DNA of 64,000 nt from Typhlomys cinereus (GCA_023101885.1 JALPQD010000518.1:617241-681240); one strand, 5' to 3'; positions 47,997 to 59,904 are shown, numbered from the stretch's first letter. Numbers and translations are program-made. Notes: generated from the sequence alone by a model not told the origin.

Positions 47997-48995
47997 TACC
48001 AAACCCACCCAGCCCACCTAGAGACAGTAATTCCAAGGATTACGAACAGGAGGGATGGGGTAGGAGGGCCACACCAGAAACAAGGAGAGAAGGGACCATG
48101 TTACAGCAGGGAAAATAGGCCTCCACCAAGGACCCAAATAAGTAATGAGACATCTGATTAAGTTCACAGACTTTTGTTCCTGATCATTTACTACTGAGGG
48201 GGTGTGATCTCACCAGAAGAGGAGGGCATATAGTCTGGCAGATAAAAAGTAACCATTTTGCAAATGGGTGATAGACCCCTCCCTTAGTATGGTTTCCCAC
48301 TTTTATTACATCTACCTTTGAATGTGCTTTTATCATAAGACTCTAACAGCTTTTTGTCTCTGGCCAGGGGGTAACATACAATGCCCACCAGGATGGAGTG
48401 AAGGGCATTGCAGGAGCAGCAAAACTGCAAAAGAAAATCAACAAACCACAATCCAGAACTTCAGAGACTCTATATCAACCACCTAGAACTAGGCCAGCTT
48501 AGTCTCTCCCCATCTTGAAGCTCAGGGAAATTTGCGGAAGAGGGGGTGGTAAGAGTGTAAGAGCAAAAGGATGGGAGGAGCAATGATATATAAGATACTC
48601 TATACTAGTTAGGGCTGAAGCAATCATAATTGGACTTTGCTTACCCTGCGCGTTGTCCAACACACTGTTGACCTCACAAAGTCTAGCATCTGCTAAAGGC
48701 ACCAAGAGCCTTGGAGGTAAAGGATTGGCAGCCACAGCAGTGTTCCTATACCTAAGGGGAACACGGGAAAGGGTTCTGGGAAAGGCCACTGGGTCCTTGT
48801 ACGTCATCGGAGAGGAGGGTCCAGAGGAAAATCAGACATGCACAAGAAAGGACTCTCTGGGAATTGGGGCGGGAGGCACTGGGGGATGGGGAGGGAGAGG
48901 GTGAGGAGGAGGAGCAGGGGGTACGGGGGAGGAGGAGAAAAGGAGGGAACTGGTGTGCCTAATAAGTTTGTATGAGCTGAAATAAAAAAAAAGTT

Positions 48996-50681
48996 GAAGA
49001 ATATTAATCTTAATACAATGAATTTTACTTTAGAAACACATAAATATTTTGTTGGCAAATATAGCATAATGGAACTCTGAGTTTGGCATTCCTTTAAAAA
49101 GTTGGGTTAGTCATTTTTCATGCTCACATTACATATCATATCAGCCTTGCTCTTAGATACTCAAAAGTGTTCCATTCCCTGAAACACCCTGCTATGGTTA
49201 CTCTGCTTTTTGTTGTGAGACAGAATGTATCATACATACGTTAAAGGAGAAAGCCATGAAAGAACACCTGACAATATGAGGAATGTGAGAATATGCCAAT
49301 CAAAGATTCAGACAAGTAGTAAGAATAATAAGGTGCATATACTAAATAATTATACTACAAGTCAGGTTAAAAAGATACTTTAGAAAAGTAGATATGGTAC
49401 TATGATTCGGGGTGGAAATATTTTTTGTTTTCAAATTAAAGATTAAGAATAGACCTGTAAGAGTAGCTAGTATTTGAACTGGGTAAGGAAGGAGAGGAAA
49501 AATTCAGCCACAGAAAATTAAGTAGTTAGGAAAATGGAAAGACAAAACAGAAGTAGACAGAAAATGTCCTTTTCATATAATTTACACTTTAATAAAACAA
49601 GATAAAAGTTTACCTACCAACATTTCTTTATGTTGTCATTGCTTTTTACTCACAAATGTGTTCAATAATCCTAGTATTCTTTTTAAATATTTAGTGACAT
49701 ATTTTCCTAATCTTGCATATTTTTATTTACTTATCTTTTAAAAACTCACCCATTTATATCTAATCATAAGAAAGATAAAAATTCCCTTGTTTTTATGAAA
49801 TTGTTCAAGTCTCTGTATGATCTGCAAGTTATCTCTACAGAGGCACATTAAGGAATAATTTTAGTCAATGCTGATTAGGTTTGTAGGTTATTATATTTTC
49901 TACCAAAGACTTTCTGAAATAAATTATATATCCTTATTATCCATGATAGTGAATTAACAATAAGTAGATATTAGCAGATTTAAAAATGTAGCCAATATGC
50001 ATAAAATAACCATTTAGTTCTACAATGAGATACACAAATTCTTCATATCTTAAGTAAGCATATTGTGTATGCAATTAAGATATAACCCATAGCAGAAACT
50101 CTTGGTACACATGGCTCTCAAGGTATTGATTTCCATAACATCAGTTGAAATAACTTTGACTTTACAAGAATTTGCTAATTTTGTCATTTCTAAATTTCAC
50201 AAATTATCTCTGTATATTCTGTATGAGTCAAGTCTCCATTTTATGTAGAATTTTTCTTTACCTCTGTCATTAGACTGGGCAATCTACACTAGCATACTAT
50301 ATGTTGTTTTGTTCTATATTATAAGGACTATGAAGTCATTTCTTTCTTTCCTTCCTTTCCTTGAATAAATTCACTGCATTAGTGTTAAGGAAAATTTATC
50401 GCCTAAAACTATTTTGCTGTCAATCAATAAGTGATTAATGCCTTAATGATTTTGTGTCAATTATTGCTATTGAATTCTATCAAGCACAGAAGGTCAGAAT
50501 CACTTTTTTAAAAATTAAAACTGTAAATTTTAAGAGGAAAATACTTAGATTTAATTTTCTAGGATTTCATTTGCTTTTACGAATTTTACTCTTAAATGTC
50601 AAGAAATACCCAAATGACATTAAATTGTTGAGGGAAGACACAAACTGTGACTCATTCATACAAAAAATACTGCATAATCTA
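48996..50681. other. Intronic sequence between L1s, nothing recognised
   Basis: AT-rich; no exon, pseudogene or repeat identified. Confidence 0.5.
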
Positions 50682-50785
50682 AATATGGTAGCACACAGCT
50701 GTAATACCAATATTCAGAAACTGAGATATTAGTAACATGTGTTTTAGGTCAGCCTGTGCTACATAAGGAGACCCTGTTTCAAATC
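50682..50785 (+). repeat. Diverged B1-like SINE
   Basis: 'ggtagcacacagctgtaatacc', then 'ggtcagcctgtgctacata', then 'gagaccctgtttcaaa' follow the B1 order, with the middle degraded. Confidence 0.75.
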
Positions 50786-51315
50786 CTCATACTTCTAAAA
50801 ACTCCTGAAATTTACATTGATAGTATACAAATAATGTACAAAATCATAACAACCAAAATTCAAAATGCTATTGTAATAATATTAAGAAACTGAATATGAT
50901 AAAATGAATACCATAAAAGTTTCATAGTCTTTAAGGTTCATGAATTGATAGAATTAATAAGGTACAAATATATACATTATTAAATGATACTACAGATTAA
51001 TCTCTATCAAAATTCTGATGATATTCTTCACAGAAGTAGAAATGAACAACCACAAAAGTTACACTGAAACACCAACAACTAACCCATGGTTACAAGTGGA
51101 AAAAGGGAAATGCCAGAAACATCGAAAGTAGTAAAGTAAAATATGGTCTTGGCACGAAAATAAATACAAAGATCAACAGAACAGAATAATGGGTCAAAAC
51201 GTACGTCTGCTCATTTTAGTCTAATTATTCTCAATGAAGATGCCAAAAATTCACATTAGAAAAAAAATGTATCCTCTTCAAAACATTGTACTTGCAAACT
51301 GGATATTCAGGTAAG
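50786..51315. other. Intronic sequence, nothing recognised
   Basis: AT-rich, no feature seen before the L1 target-site duplication at 51316. Confidence 0.5.
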
Positions 51316-51324
51316 AAAGAATGA

Positions 51325-52116
51325 GGCCTCCGTGCCCTGCCAGCTCCCAGGTGAGTGTGAGAGAGTCCACCCAGCCCAGCACAGCCCAGCCCCCCAACCA
51401 GGACCCGCCCTCCCCCGTCTCCTGGCGAACACCCAGGCGACCTCCGACTTTGCTTGGGCCCTCCCCCAGACCCCAGCCCCTCCGCGTCCTCCCTGCCTCC
51501 ATGCGCCTCCGCCTCCCAGCCAGGTCCCAGGTCCCAGGTGAAGAAAAGTGCCATCAACATCAGACCCTCTGCCTCTCCGGCCCACCGGGGACCTACTCAT
51601 ATGGTCCAAGGAAGACACACTGCTACTCAGAATTCAATAGAGTCCAAAGGAAACTCTAAGGAACAAAGGGAACACAGGCCATACATCTGGAGTAAGCTAC
51701 AATCATTATATCATGTGGGCGAGATTCTTCACATCCAGCCCAAAGATAAGTAAACTTTTTTTTCCCTCCTTTTTTTTACCTTACTGATCCTTTCTAGTAT
51801 CAATTGCTGTAGATCAACTTCCTCATACATCCACCCCAAAAACATAAAACTCCAGGGAGTACAACACTCACCCTCAATATCACCAAGATACTAAATCGTA
51901 AAAGTGCACTACCATACTAATATTCACCCCCTGGTTACTTAACCTGACTTAACTGATGTACTAACAGCCTAATAGCCTCATTTAGGATATAACAATAACA
52001 ATACACAAACATACCCAATCCAAGGCAAGCACTAGTAATAACTGGCAAGTGTAACAACACCAACTTCATCAGTTCAGTGAAAAACACACAGAAACTGAAA
52101 GGTCCTAAAAAACAAA
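51325..52116 (+). promoter_or_regulatory. 5' UTR of the deleted L1: GC-rich block unlike the 42721 copy, then an A/C-rich leader
   Basis: 51325-51545 is GC-rich (CCC-rich, ending in 'ccaggtcccaggtcccagg') and shares little with the two-unit promoter at 42725. 51546-52116 is an A/C-rich leader absent from the 42721 copy, which has only a short leader. It is likely an alternative L1 promoter type, by position. Frames on both strands (51231-51753) are compositional artefacts. Confidence 0.65.
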
Positions 52117-53169
52117 ACAACAATCCCCAAATCAAAGTGCAGATCCACGAGAAACAAAACACAAGAAGACCAATCTCCCACCGAAAGAATTAATCTCATA
52201 ATGATTGATTCCGACCAGCATAAATTCACAGAAAATAGACATGAAAGCCAGACACAATTTAATGACTTTCAGAGTATGATCAATACCATGATTAATACTA
52301 TGAAACAGGAAATTCAAGAAGAGTTAAACAACCGTACCAACCACTTTGAACAGGAAAACAACAGGCACTTGGAGGAGTTGAGAAAAACAGTTCAAGAAAC
52401 AAAAATAGGCATAGAGCAGTTAAAACAATCTCAGGCAGAGTTTAAAATTGAACTAAAAGACAAGTTATCTTCAACTAAAAACTCAACAGAGACTCTTATC
52501 AGCAGAACAAATGAAGCAGAAAATAGAATTTCAGATCTTGAAGACAAAGTGGGAGAATTAACCAGCTCAATGGAAGAGATTGTTAAAACCAAAAATTGGA
52601 TACTGGAGAGGAACATTCAAGAGATATGGGACATCCTGAAGAAGCCTAACATCACATTCGTGGAATACCAGAACAAGAATCCCAAAATACAACACCTGAG
52701 GAAATATTTCAATTCATCATAAATGAAAATTTCCCACAACTAAAGAATGAGAGGCCTATCCAAATACAAGAGGCATTTCACACTCCAAACAGATATGACC
52801 AAAATAGAAAATCACCACGGCAAATAATAGTCAAAACACTCCACATTCAAGACAAAGAAAAGGTGATGAGAGCTTCAGGAGAAAAAAAGCAAGTCGCTTT
52901 TAAAGGTGAACCTATTAGAATAACAAATGACTACTCAATGGAAACAGTAAAAGCAAAAAGAGCTTGGAGGGATATACTTCAAATATTAAATGAGCAAAAA
53001 CGCCAACCCAGACTGATATACCCGGCAAAACTATCTGTCATGATCGAGGGAGAAAGCAAAGTTTTCCAGCACAAAGACAACCAAACCAGGCCTTCAAAAA
53101 ATGCTAGAAATGATACTCAAGCTTGAAGAAAAGAACAAGCATATCCAGGAGGACAGAAGGGAAGTATAA
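52117..53169 (+). pseudogene. Broken L1 ORF1
   Basis: The normal start has decayed (ACAACAATCCCC where the 43083 copy has ATGACAATGCC). 52201-52722 is open and contains the coiled-coil region (EELRKTVQETK, EAENRISDLEDKVGELTSSM). A 1 bp loss near 52655 shifts the frame. The RNA-binding part continues at 52863-53126 (ITNDYSMETVKAKRAWRDIL). A deletion of about 20 bp near 53086, relative to the 42721 and 30095 copies, causes another shift before the natural end. Confidence 0.88.
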
Positions 53170-53222
53170 TACCACAAAACATAAATAAACAACACAATTA
53201 CAAAATCCACTAAACATAAAAA

Positions 53223-54927
53223 ATGTCCACAATTAAAAATAATTTCTCCATTATAACATTAAATGTCAATGGTATTAACTCACCGATTGAGAGACACAGA
53301 TTACAAATATGGATTAAAAACCAAAATCCATCAATCTGCTGCCTTCAGGAAACTCATCTCACCACAAAAGAGAGGCACATCCTAAGAATGAAAGGCTGGT
53401 CCAAAATCTTGCAAGCTAATGGAACCAGGAAACAGACAGGAGTAGCAATTATGCTTTCAGACAAAGTGGACTTTGAACCAAAGAAAATCATAAGAGACAC
53501 AGATGGATACTAAATTTTAGTCACGGGTACAATTCACCAGGAAGACTTCACAATACTGAACATATATGCACCCAATACAGGCCCCTCCACATTCATTAAG
53601 AAAACCCTACAGCGTCTCAAGCAAGAAATCAACCCCCAAACGATAATTCTTGGGGACTTCAACACCGCCCTCTCAACATGGCATAGATCAACAGGTCAAA
53701 AGCTTAACAGAGATAATTTGGAACTTAATGAAACTCTTAAAGAAATGGACCTTACAGATCTCATTTCAAACTTTTCATCCACACACCAAAGAATACACAT
53801 TTTTCTCAGCAGCACACAGAACTTTCTCCAAAATAGATCACATATTGGGCGACAAAATGAATCTACAATATACAAGAAAGTTGAAATTCTAACCTGTGCC
53901 CTATCAGACCACCACGGCCTAAAGCTGGACATCCACAACACATCAAACAAGAGAAAATATACTAACTCCTGGAAACTTAACACTATGATTCTGAATGAGA
54001 ACTGGATTCAGGAAGAAATTAAAAAGGAAATTCAAGATTTCCTGAAAGTGAATGATAACAAAAATACAACTTACCAAAAATCTCTTGGGACACAATGAAA
54101 ACTGTCTTAAGAGGTAAGTTCATAGCTCTTAATGCCTACATCACAAAAATGGAAACATCAGAAATAAATAACTTAACAATGCAGCTTAAAGCTTTAGAGA
54201 AACTAGAGCAATCTGATCCCAAAAGCAGTAGAAGAGAGGAGATTAGCAAAATAAGGGGAGAAATATCTGAAATCGGAATTAAGAAAATGATAGAAAAAAT
54301 CAACCAGTCAAAAAGGTTGTTCTTCGAAAAAAATCAATAAGATTGATACACCCCTAGCTAAATTAACCAAAAACAAGAGAGAGAAAATCCAAATTAACAA
54401 AATCAGAAATGAACATGGAGTTATCACTACTGGATACCCAAGAAATCCAGAGAATTATAACATCATATTTCAAAAACTTATACTCTGTGAAGTTTAACAA
54501 CACAAAAGAGATGGATGAATTTCTAAGTAAACACAACTTACCTAATTTGAATCAGGAAGTTATGAATTATTTAAGTAGTCCTAGAACATATAAGGAAATT
54601 GTAGAAGTAATCTCGAATATTCCCACCAAAAAATGTCCTGGACCAGATGGATTCAGCACAGAGTTCTACCAGATATTTAAGGAGTTAATAACACCAATAC
54701 TTCTTAAACTGTTCCATCAAATAGCAAACGAAGGAACACTACCAAATTCCTTCTATGAAGCTAATATCATTTTAATCCCCAAACCTAATAAAGATTCACT
54801 AAAAAAAGAATACTATAGGCCGATCTCTCTGATGAACACAGACGCAAAGATTCTCAACAAAGTCTTAGCAAATCGGATTCAAAAACATATCAAAAAGATC
54901 ATGTACTCCCTAATAGGTGGCTCCTAG
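53223..54927 (+). pseudogene. Truncated L1 ORF2 lacking the RT core
   Basis: Starts MSTIKNN at 53223. The first 96 codons hold the N-terminal endonuclease half (LNVNGIN, CCLQETHL). A TAA at 53511-53513 replaces a Tyr codon. The endonuclease remainder and linker continue in pieces (53718-54098, 54095-54340, 54409-54927). At 54900 an internal deletion joins the early RT region in frame to the last eight codons of ORF2 (MYSLIGGS, then TAG). The FADD active site and everything up to the C terminus are gone. Confidence 0.9.
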
Positions 54928-55859
54928 TACCAAACCCACCCAGCCCATCTAGAGACACTCAAAGTTAAATCTCTGTAATACCTACAGTAATTGCAAGGAG
55001 TATGAACAAGAGGGATGGGGTAGGAGGCCCAAACCAGAAACAAGGAGAGAGAGGACCATGTTACAGCAGAGAAAATAGGCCTCCATCAAGGACTTCAAGT
55101 AAGTAATGAGACATCTGGTTAAGTTCACAGACTTTTGTTCCTGATCATTTACAACTGAGGGGTTATGATCTCACCAGAAGGGGAGGGCATATAGTCTAGT
55201 TAGGGCTGAAGCAATCATAATTGGACTTTGCAGGCCCCATGCAATGTCCAACACACTACTGACCCCACAAAGTCTAGCATTTGCTAAAGGCACCAAGATC
55301 CTTGGAGGCAAGGGATTGACAGCACAGTATTGTTTCTATGCTTAAGTGGAACACGGGAAAGAGTTCAGGGAAATGCCACTGGGTCCTTGTACGTCATCGG
55401 AAAGGAGGGCCCTGAGGAGAGTCTGGTCTGCACATTAAAGGATTCTCCGTGGATTGGGAGGGGGGGTTAGGAACGGGGGAATGGGGAGGGAGGGAGAGCA
55501 GGGGGTTCGGGGGGGGGGGGGAGTGAGGGATCCGGTATTCCTACTAAGTTTGTATGAGCGGAAATAATAATAAAATTTTTTTTAAAAAAAGAATGAAACT
55601 ACATCCCTTTATCTCATTCTCTTCGAGAATCAACTCAAAATTTGAAACTTGACTACTAAATGGGAATCATTTGAAAAAATTGGCAAAGGAAATGATTCTG
55701 TAGGTGGGACCCCGAAAGCACAAGTAAGCAAATACGAAAGTTCACCAACAGTACTATATGAAATAAAATTTCTTTCTGTATACCAAATGAAAATAATCTG
55801 AAGAGGGAATGAGAGCTTACATAATGGAAAATAAATTCTTTTGCTAGTTATTCAGTTGA

Positions 55860-56270
55860 CAACTAATGTCCAGAATATATGTAGTTGTTAAAAAAACTTA
55901 ACAAAAATTAGCCATCAAGAAAAAATTGAACAAAAGATGCTTTTCAAAATATGAAAGAAACACTAATAGACAACAAAGGTATGATAACTACATTTTCCTA
56001 CCTTTAGCTATCAGGTAAATGTAAATCAGTAGTACAGTGAGATTCCATCTTGCTCTAGTGAGTAGAAATTATCAAACATAAAGAAGAAAAATTCTAGTGA
56101 GGATGTGGAGAAAAATGCAGCAATATACAGTGTTGGAGGTATTTAAAGCAGTATATAAACTATCCAAAGATCTATGGAGTTGTTCAAAAGCTAAAACTAA
56201 AACAACATTATTTTTCAACTTTTGGATATTATCCAAATCAAATGAAAAGAGTATGGAAAGGAGAAACATG
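55860..56270 (+). mobile_element. Ancient L1 ORF2 fragment
   Basis: Segments such as 'gccatcaagaaaaaattgaacaaaagatgc', 'aggtaaatgtaaatcagtagtacagtgagattccatctt' and 'gtgaggatgtggagaaaaatg' are diverged versions of the L1 ORF2 C-terminal region. It is far more mutated than the other L1s and shows no A tail. Confidence 0.7.
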
Positions 56271-57369
56271 TCTATCATGTTTATTTTGGCAATTTATAGA
56301 ATTGGTGGAGGAGGAGCTACATGCGATGTATACAGCATAGCAGATGTTTGCCTGCTGGAAAGGGAAGCTGGTCAAAGAAAGTGAATAACTAATAAACACA
56401 GAGGTGACTCAAACCATGGCGATGACTAATGTCAGATTGTTCACTGGCACTTTAAGTAAGCCAGATGCCTGCACTGGACTCTGGGGTGTGTTTTAAGAGA
56501 CATTGTCACACACACTCAGCGTTTCCTGGAATCAATGTTTATATCATTCTAATGTTAAATTAAGTGCATCAAATTATGAAATACTTTTTCATAATATTTT
56601 ATCTCTGAGCTTCCCAGGGCTTTTAGTATCTCCCGAATGTATTTTTATATTTTCCATATGACTCAAAAGCAATTTAAGCTCTAAAAACTCCACTAAAAAG
56701 ACTGCAAAAAGTAGCAGATGAAAAGGATTCTGATTTGGAGAGTGAGCATGCCAAGGTTGCTGCAGGAAGAGGAGCTCAAGGATGACCCTGGTGCTGTCAG
56801 GAGTACAAAGACCTGCAAAAGGCCATGCAGTCTTTTCCATATCACATCATCCTAAAGACAGGCCTTGATAAACAGAAAAAAAACTAGAACTCTGACTGAA
56901 TGGCAAAATTATGGAATAGCAGAATGGTGAAAATAGGAGACATGTTGGATCTTCTCATTGGAGACAACAAAGAGGTGGGAACACAGGAAGCGATGTAAAT
57001 TCTCCTGAAAAGATGTCTATGAACAGAACACTGAAAGCAAAAATTCTGTGTAGTATTATGAAGATGGAAAAACTTAAAATTGCCAGAAAAGAGTATTTCT
57101 AAATAAATAGATTGCTTTATCCATGAAGCTGCTTTCTAGTTGTTTTGGGGAGGGGCCAACATAAATAGAAACATTTTTAATAAAATAAATCTCTCTTACA
57201 ATTTGTGGGCTACTTGAAGCACAGGATTCCTTCCATGATGAATTCGTGCTCCAGAGGGAACCAGAGGAATGACCCATAGAGGACTTGTGTGAGTGTCTAC
57301 TATTCCCCCACACCCATTATCTCTAGTCACTGAGAAATTAATTTAGCCTGGTTTCTTAGCTAAAAAAAA
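56271..57369. other. Intronic sequence between two pieces of ancient L1, nothing recognised
   Basis: No exon or repeat identified. It may include an insertion that split the ancient L1, since L1 matches resume at about 57370. Confidence 0.4.
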
Positions 57370-57545
57370 AATATGGGATAGGAAAAAGCACCCATCAATG
57401 GATGAATGGAAAAAATAAAATGTGTTTTGCATACACAATGGGATTTCATTTATCTACAAAGACAGAAATATTGTCATGTGAAAATGGATAGAAATGGAAA
57501 TAATGTGAAGTGAAATAAGTCAGATAAACGAGCAAGGTAAAGCAA
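57370..57545 (+). mobile_element. Ancient L1 fragment, continuation of the 55860-56270 element
   Basis: 'cacccatcaatggatgaatgg', 'acaatgggatttcatttatc' and 'gtgaagtgaaataagtcag' are diverged L1 ORF2 end sequences. They are in the right order after the 55860-56270 block. Confidence 0.65.
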
Positions 57546-57598
57546 GACCTGAACCAACATGGAAGAGGTAATTTTAGGTTTTTCAGGGGTCCAGGACT

Positions 57599-57745
<147 letters not shown>

Positions 57746-57772
57746 TTTTAAAATCTGGGAAAGCATTCAGTA

Positions 57773-57849
57773 AACAGTGCCTTCTTTATTCATCATAATT
57801 ACAGGTTCATCAAAATAACTCTTGAAAACAACACTACTTTGTTAATTAC
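57773..57849 (+). repeat. Direct repeat, copy 1 of a dispersed 77 bp duplication
   Basis: 'cagtgccttctttattcat' through 'ttgttaattac' recurs at 58469-58542 with a 3 bp gap and a few substitutions. It lies 28 bp after the GA repeat. The intervening 620 bp is not repeated. Confidence 0.92.
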
Positions 57850-58468
57850 TAGTAAGTGTGGAAAGAGAAGGAGAAGAAAGAGGATAGGAGCAAAGAACGT
57901 AAATGAACACAATGCAAAATATGTTTGTATTCTCACACTGAAATGTTTAAAAATTTCACAGTGAATCCTATTAATTTACATAATCAAAGGATGTTAATGA
58001 GCATAATACAAAGAAGTAAAGTCTATCCACTAATCTTAAATTGTAGAAAAGACAAAGTTATTAAAACCAGATTGTGATTTCTATGGTGTAGGAAACAGGA
58101 AAAGATGGATACCAAGGAACTACAAATAAGCTTTTGGGGTGATGAATACTCTCCATAATATATCTCAATTATGATGGTAGTTACACTGTAGGTTGCCTTT
58201 CTAAATTCATACAATGGAGCAACAGGTGTATACATTTTGACATATGTGATATTTCAATAAATCTTACTTTGCAGAATAGACAATTTATTAATAACATTAA
58301 ATTGGGGTTATCCAAAAGAGATGTATCCAAAAGTCACAGATATCAATGAAGAAATAAAAAGAAGTTTAATTAAGATATTTTAGATTTTTTTCTTTTTGGC
58401 ATGTAAGTAACATTAACTTATGTTTTGGTTTACGAATGAAAATTTAGCATTAGAAAAAAAGCACTTTG
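57850..58468. other. Intronic sequence between the two direct repeats
   Basis: AT-rich, nothing recognised. Confidence 0.45.
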
Positions 58469-58542
58469 AACAGTGCCTTCTTTATTCATAATTACAGGTT
58501 CATTAAAATAACTCTTGAAAACAACACTATTTAGTTAATTAC
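58469..58542 (+). repeat. Direct repeat, copy 2 of the dispersed duplication
   Basis: 74 bp, matching 57773-57849 except for loss of 'cat' and about four base changes. No known repeat family recognised. Confidence 0.92.
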
Positions 58543-58734
58543 AAGCTTGTTTAATCAAGTGATTCATTATCATAATTATCTAGTTTCAAGCCATATGGTC
58601 TAGTTTCATTTTTTTGTGTTTTCAAGACTCTATTTTACCTCTCATAGTCTAGCAAGCAATTTTATGATTTAGAAAGATAATGAAGGTAAATGTCCTTAAA
58701 AGCTTCACATAACTGGGTTGGATGAGATCATGGC

Positions 58735-59900
58735 CAGCAGTAGCCCTGTTTAGACAGCCCTGGTTGGTGTGGGGGGAGGGGTTGCTGAGAGCACAGTGGA
58801 GCAGGGCAGCTTGTGGGTCGGGGCATGATGGGCAATGCCAGAGAGTGGTGTCTCATGAAGAGTAACCTTGAGTCTACTCCGAGCTCATTAAAGGAGTTGG
58901 TTGCCAAGGAGTTCAACTAGAAGAAATACAGAGCTTAAAACCTAAGAGTTTTGGAAAACTAAGGTCAGTTCATGGGGTAAATTTTCTTTTTAAGTGGCAA
59001 CCAGAATAACCTGCAGGTTCTGTGGTTCAATATTCCAGTCTTGACAAAATATTTTTTGTTAAGCAGATAAGCTGAATTATACTCATGAAGATGTCCACTT
59101 AGGAGAGACATTGTCTGAGTTTAAGGAATTTTCAGTTTCCATGCAATTATGAAAGGACTGGCATTGAGCAATTTGGATATAATTCACCAAGTCCATAACA
59201 GACAGTAGATGTTTGAGTTTGATGAAAAGAAATCAGCCAAAGAAGAAGATGCTTTCCACTTTGTTAGTTATGTTCCAGTTAATGAATTAGATTGATTAAG
59301 AGAAAGACCAATTGATTTAGGTGAATACAATCAAGATGGCTGGATTAGTGTAGTGAGAACAGTCATAGAAAAAAAGGATACAAAATACAGTGATGGTGAA
59401 ATTCAATTTGACTTAATGGTCATTATATCTGAAAGAAAAATGATATATGAACAGAAGATAACAGAATTACAAAGACAACTGACAGAGTAGTACTATGTTA
59501 AATGCTATTTAGTCAGAAGTTACCAAAAAATGGATGCTTATTGAAGAAGCACAAAATTTAAAAAGATACAAAATTAAAATATTAGAAAGAAGCCTAACTA
59601 TTTATTTGTCTTTTATTATGGAATTGTTAAAAACTTTAGCAGAACATGAGCAATTGATACCAGTTGTAGAAAAGGCAAAAGAAAAACAGAATGCAAAGAA
59701 AGCTCAGATAACCAGGTGAAGAACATTTGGTTGTGTGTACATGCTGCTATACTTGTTTTCATGATGTAACATCCTAATTGATTCAATGCACATTTGTCAG
59801 TAATACCCATCTGTCTTGTCTTAAATACATGGGTTCAATACTTTTTCCCTACCTACATCATATGTATGTAGTATATATTAAATAAAAATGACATAAAAAG
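58735..59900 (+). pseudogene. UCHL5: UCHL5 (UCH37) processed pseudogene
   Basis: UCHL5 is the proteasome- and INO80-associated deubiquitinase. An intronless copy starts at ATG 58825 (Met, then Gly-Asn-Ala-Arg-Glu-Trp-Cys-Leu-Met) after a GC-rich 5' UTR. It runs through recognisable blocks (LEEIQSLKP, VNFLFKWQP, THEDVHLGETLSEFKEFS, DAFHFVSYVPVN, KMIYEQKITELQRQL, FIMELLKTLAEHEQLIPVVEK) to TGA 59717-59719. A 3' UTR with AATAAA at 59881 follows. Lesions: a frameshift near codon 16, which gives an in-frame TAG at 58918, a TAA near 59009, and a deletion of about 40 bp near 59069 that removes the segment with the catalytic cysteine. Further indels lie downstream. Introns are absent, as expected for a retrocopy; no clear A tail or target duplication remains. 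Not functional. Confidence 0.93.
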
Positions 59901-59904
59901 TGCT

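Larger units (their letters stand above)
42721..48992 (+). mobile_element. Nearly full-length L1 (6.3 kb) with promoter, ORF1, ORF2, 3' UTR and A tail
   Basis: Order is a CpG-rich 5' UTR (42721-43082), ORF1 (43083 to about 44139), spacer, ORF2 (44190-47996), 3' UTR with G-rich tract (48860-48945) and A tail (48984-48992). The flanks carry AAAAGTT at 42714-42720 and 48989-48995; the target reads TT/AAAA, the preferred L1 endonuclease site. Orientation is antisense to KHDRBS2. Stops and frameshifts in both ORFs make it incapable of autonomous movement. It shares high identity with the copy at 51325 from ORF1 to the 3' end. Confidence 0.95.
51325..55587 (+). mobile_element. L1 with a different 5' end, a 2.1 kb internal deletion and a 3'-UTR deletion
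   Basis: Flanked by AAAGAATGA at 51316-51324 and 55588-55596. It has a 5' UTR of about 790 bp (51325-52116), broken ORF1 (52117-53169), truncated ORF2 (53223-54927), a shortened 3' UTR and an A-rich tail. At 54900/54901 the sequence jumps from the position equal to 45858 to that equal to 47969, deleting most of the RT and all of the C-terminal domain. A second jump near 55200 removes about 370 bp of 3' UTR. The deletion ends lack GT-AG, so splicing of the L1 RNA does not explain them. Orientation is antisense to KHDRBS2. Confidence 0.94.

Noticed and set aside
51231..51753. Several frames of 69-112 codons on both strands
   Set aside because: Over the GC-rich L1 5' UTR with overlapping frames in every direction; no coding pattern.
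59534..59719. 61-codon frame resembling the UCHL5 C terminus as a possible real gene
   Set aside because: It is one surviving block of an intronless copy with stops, frameshifts and a deletion upstream.
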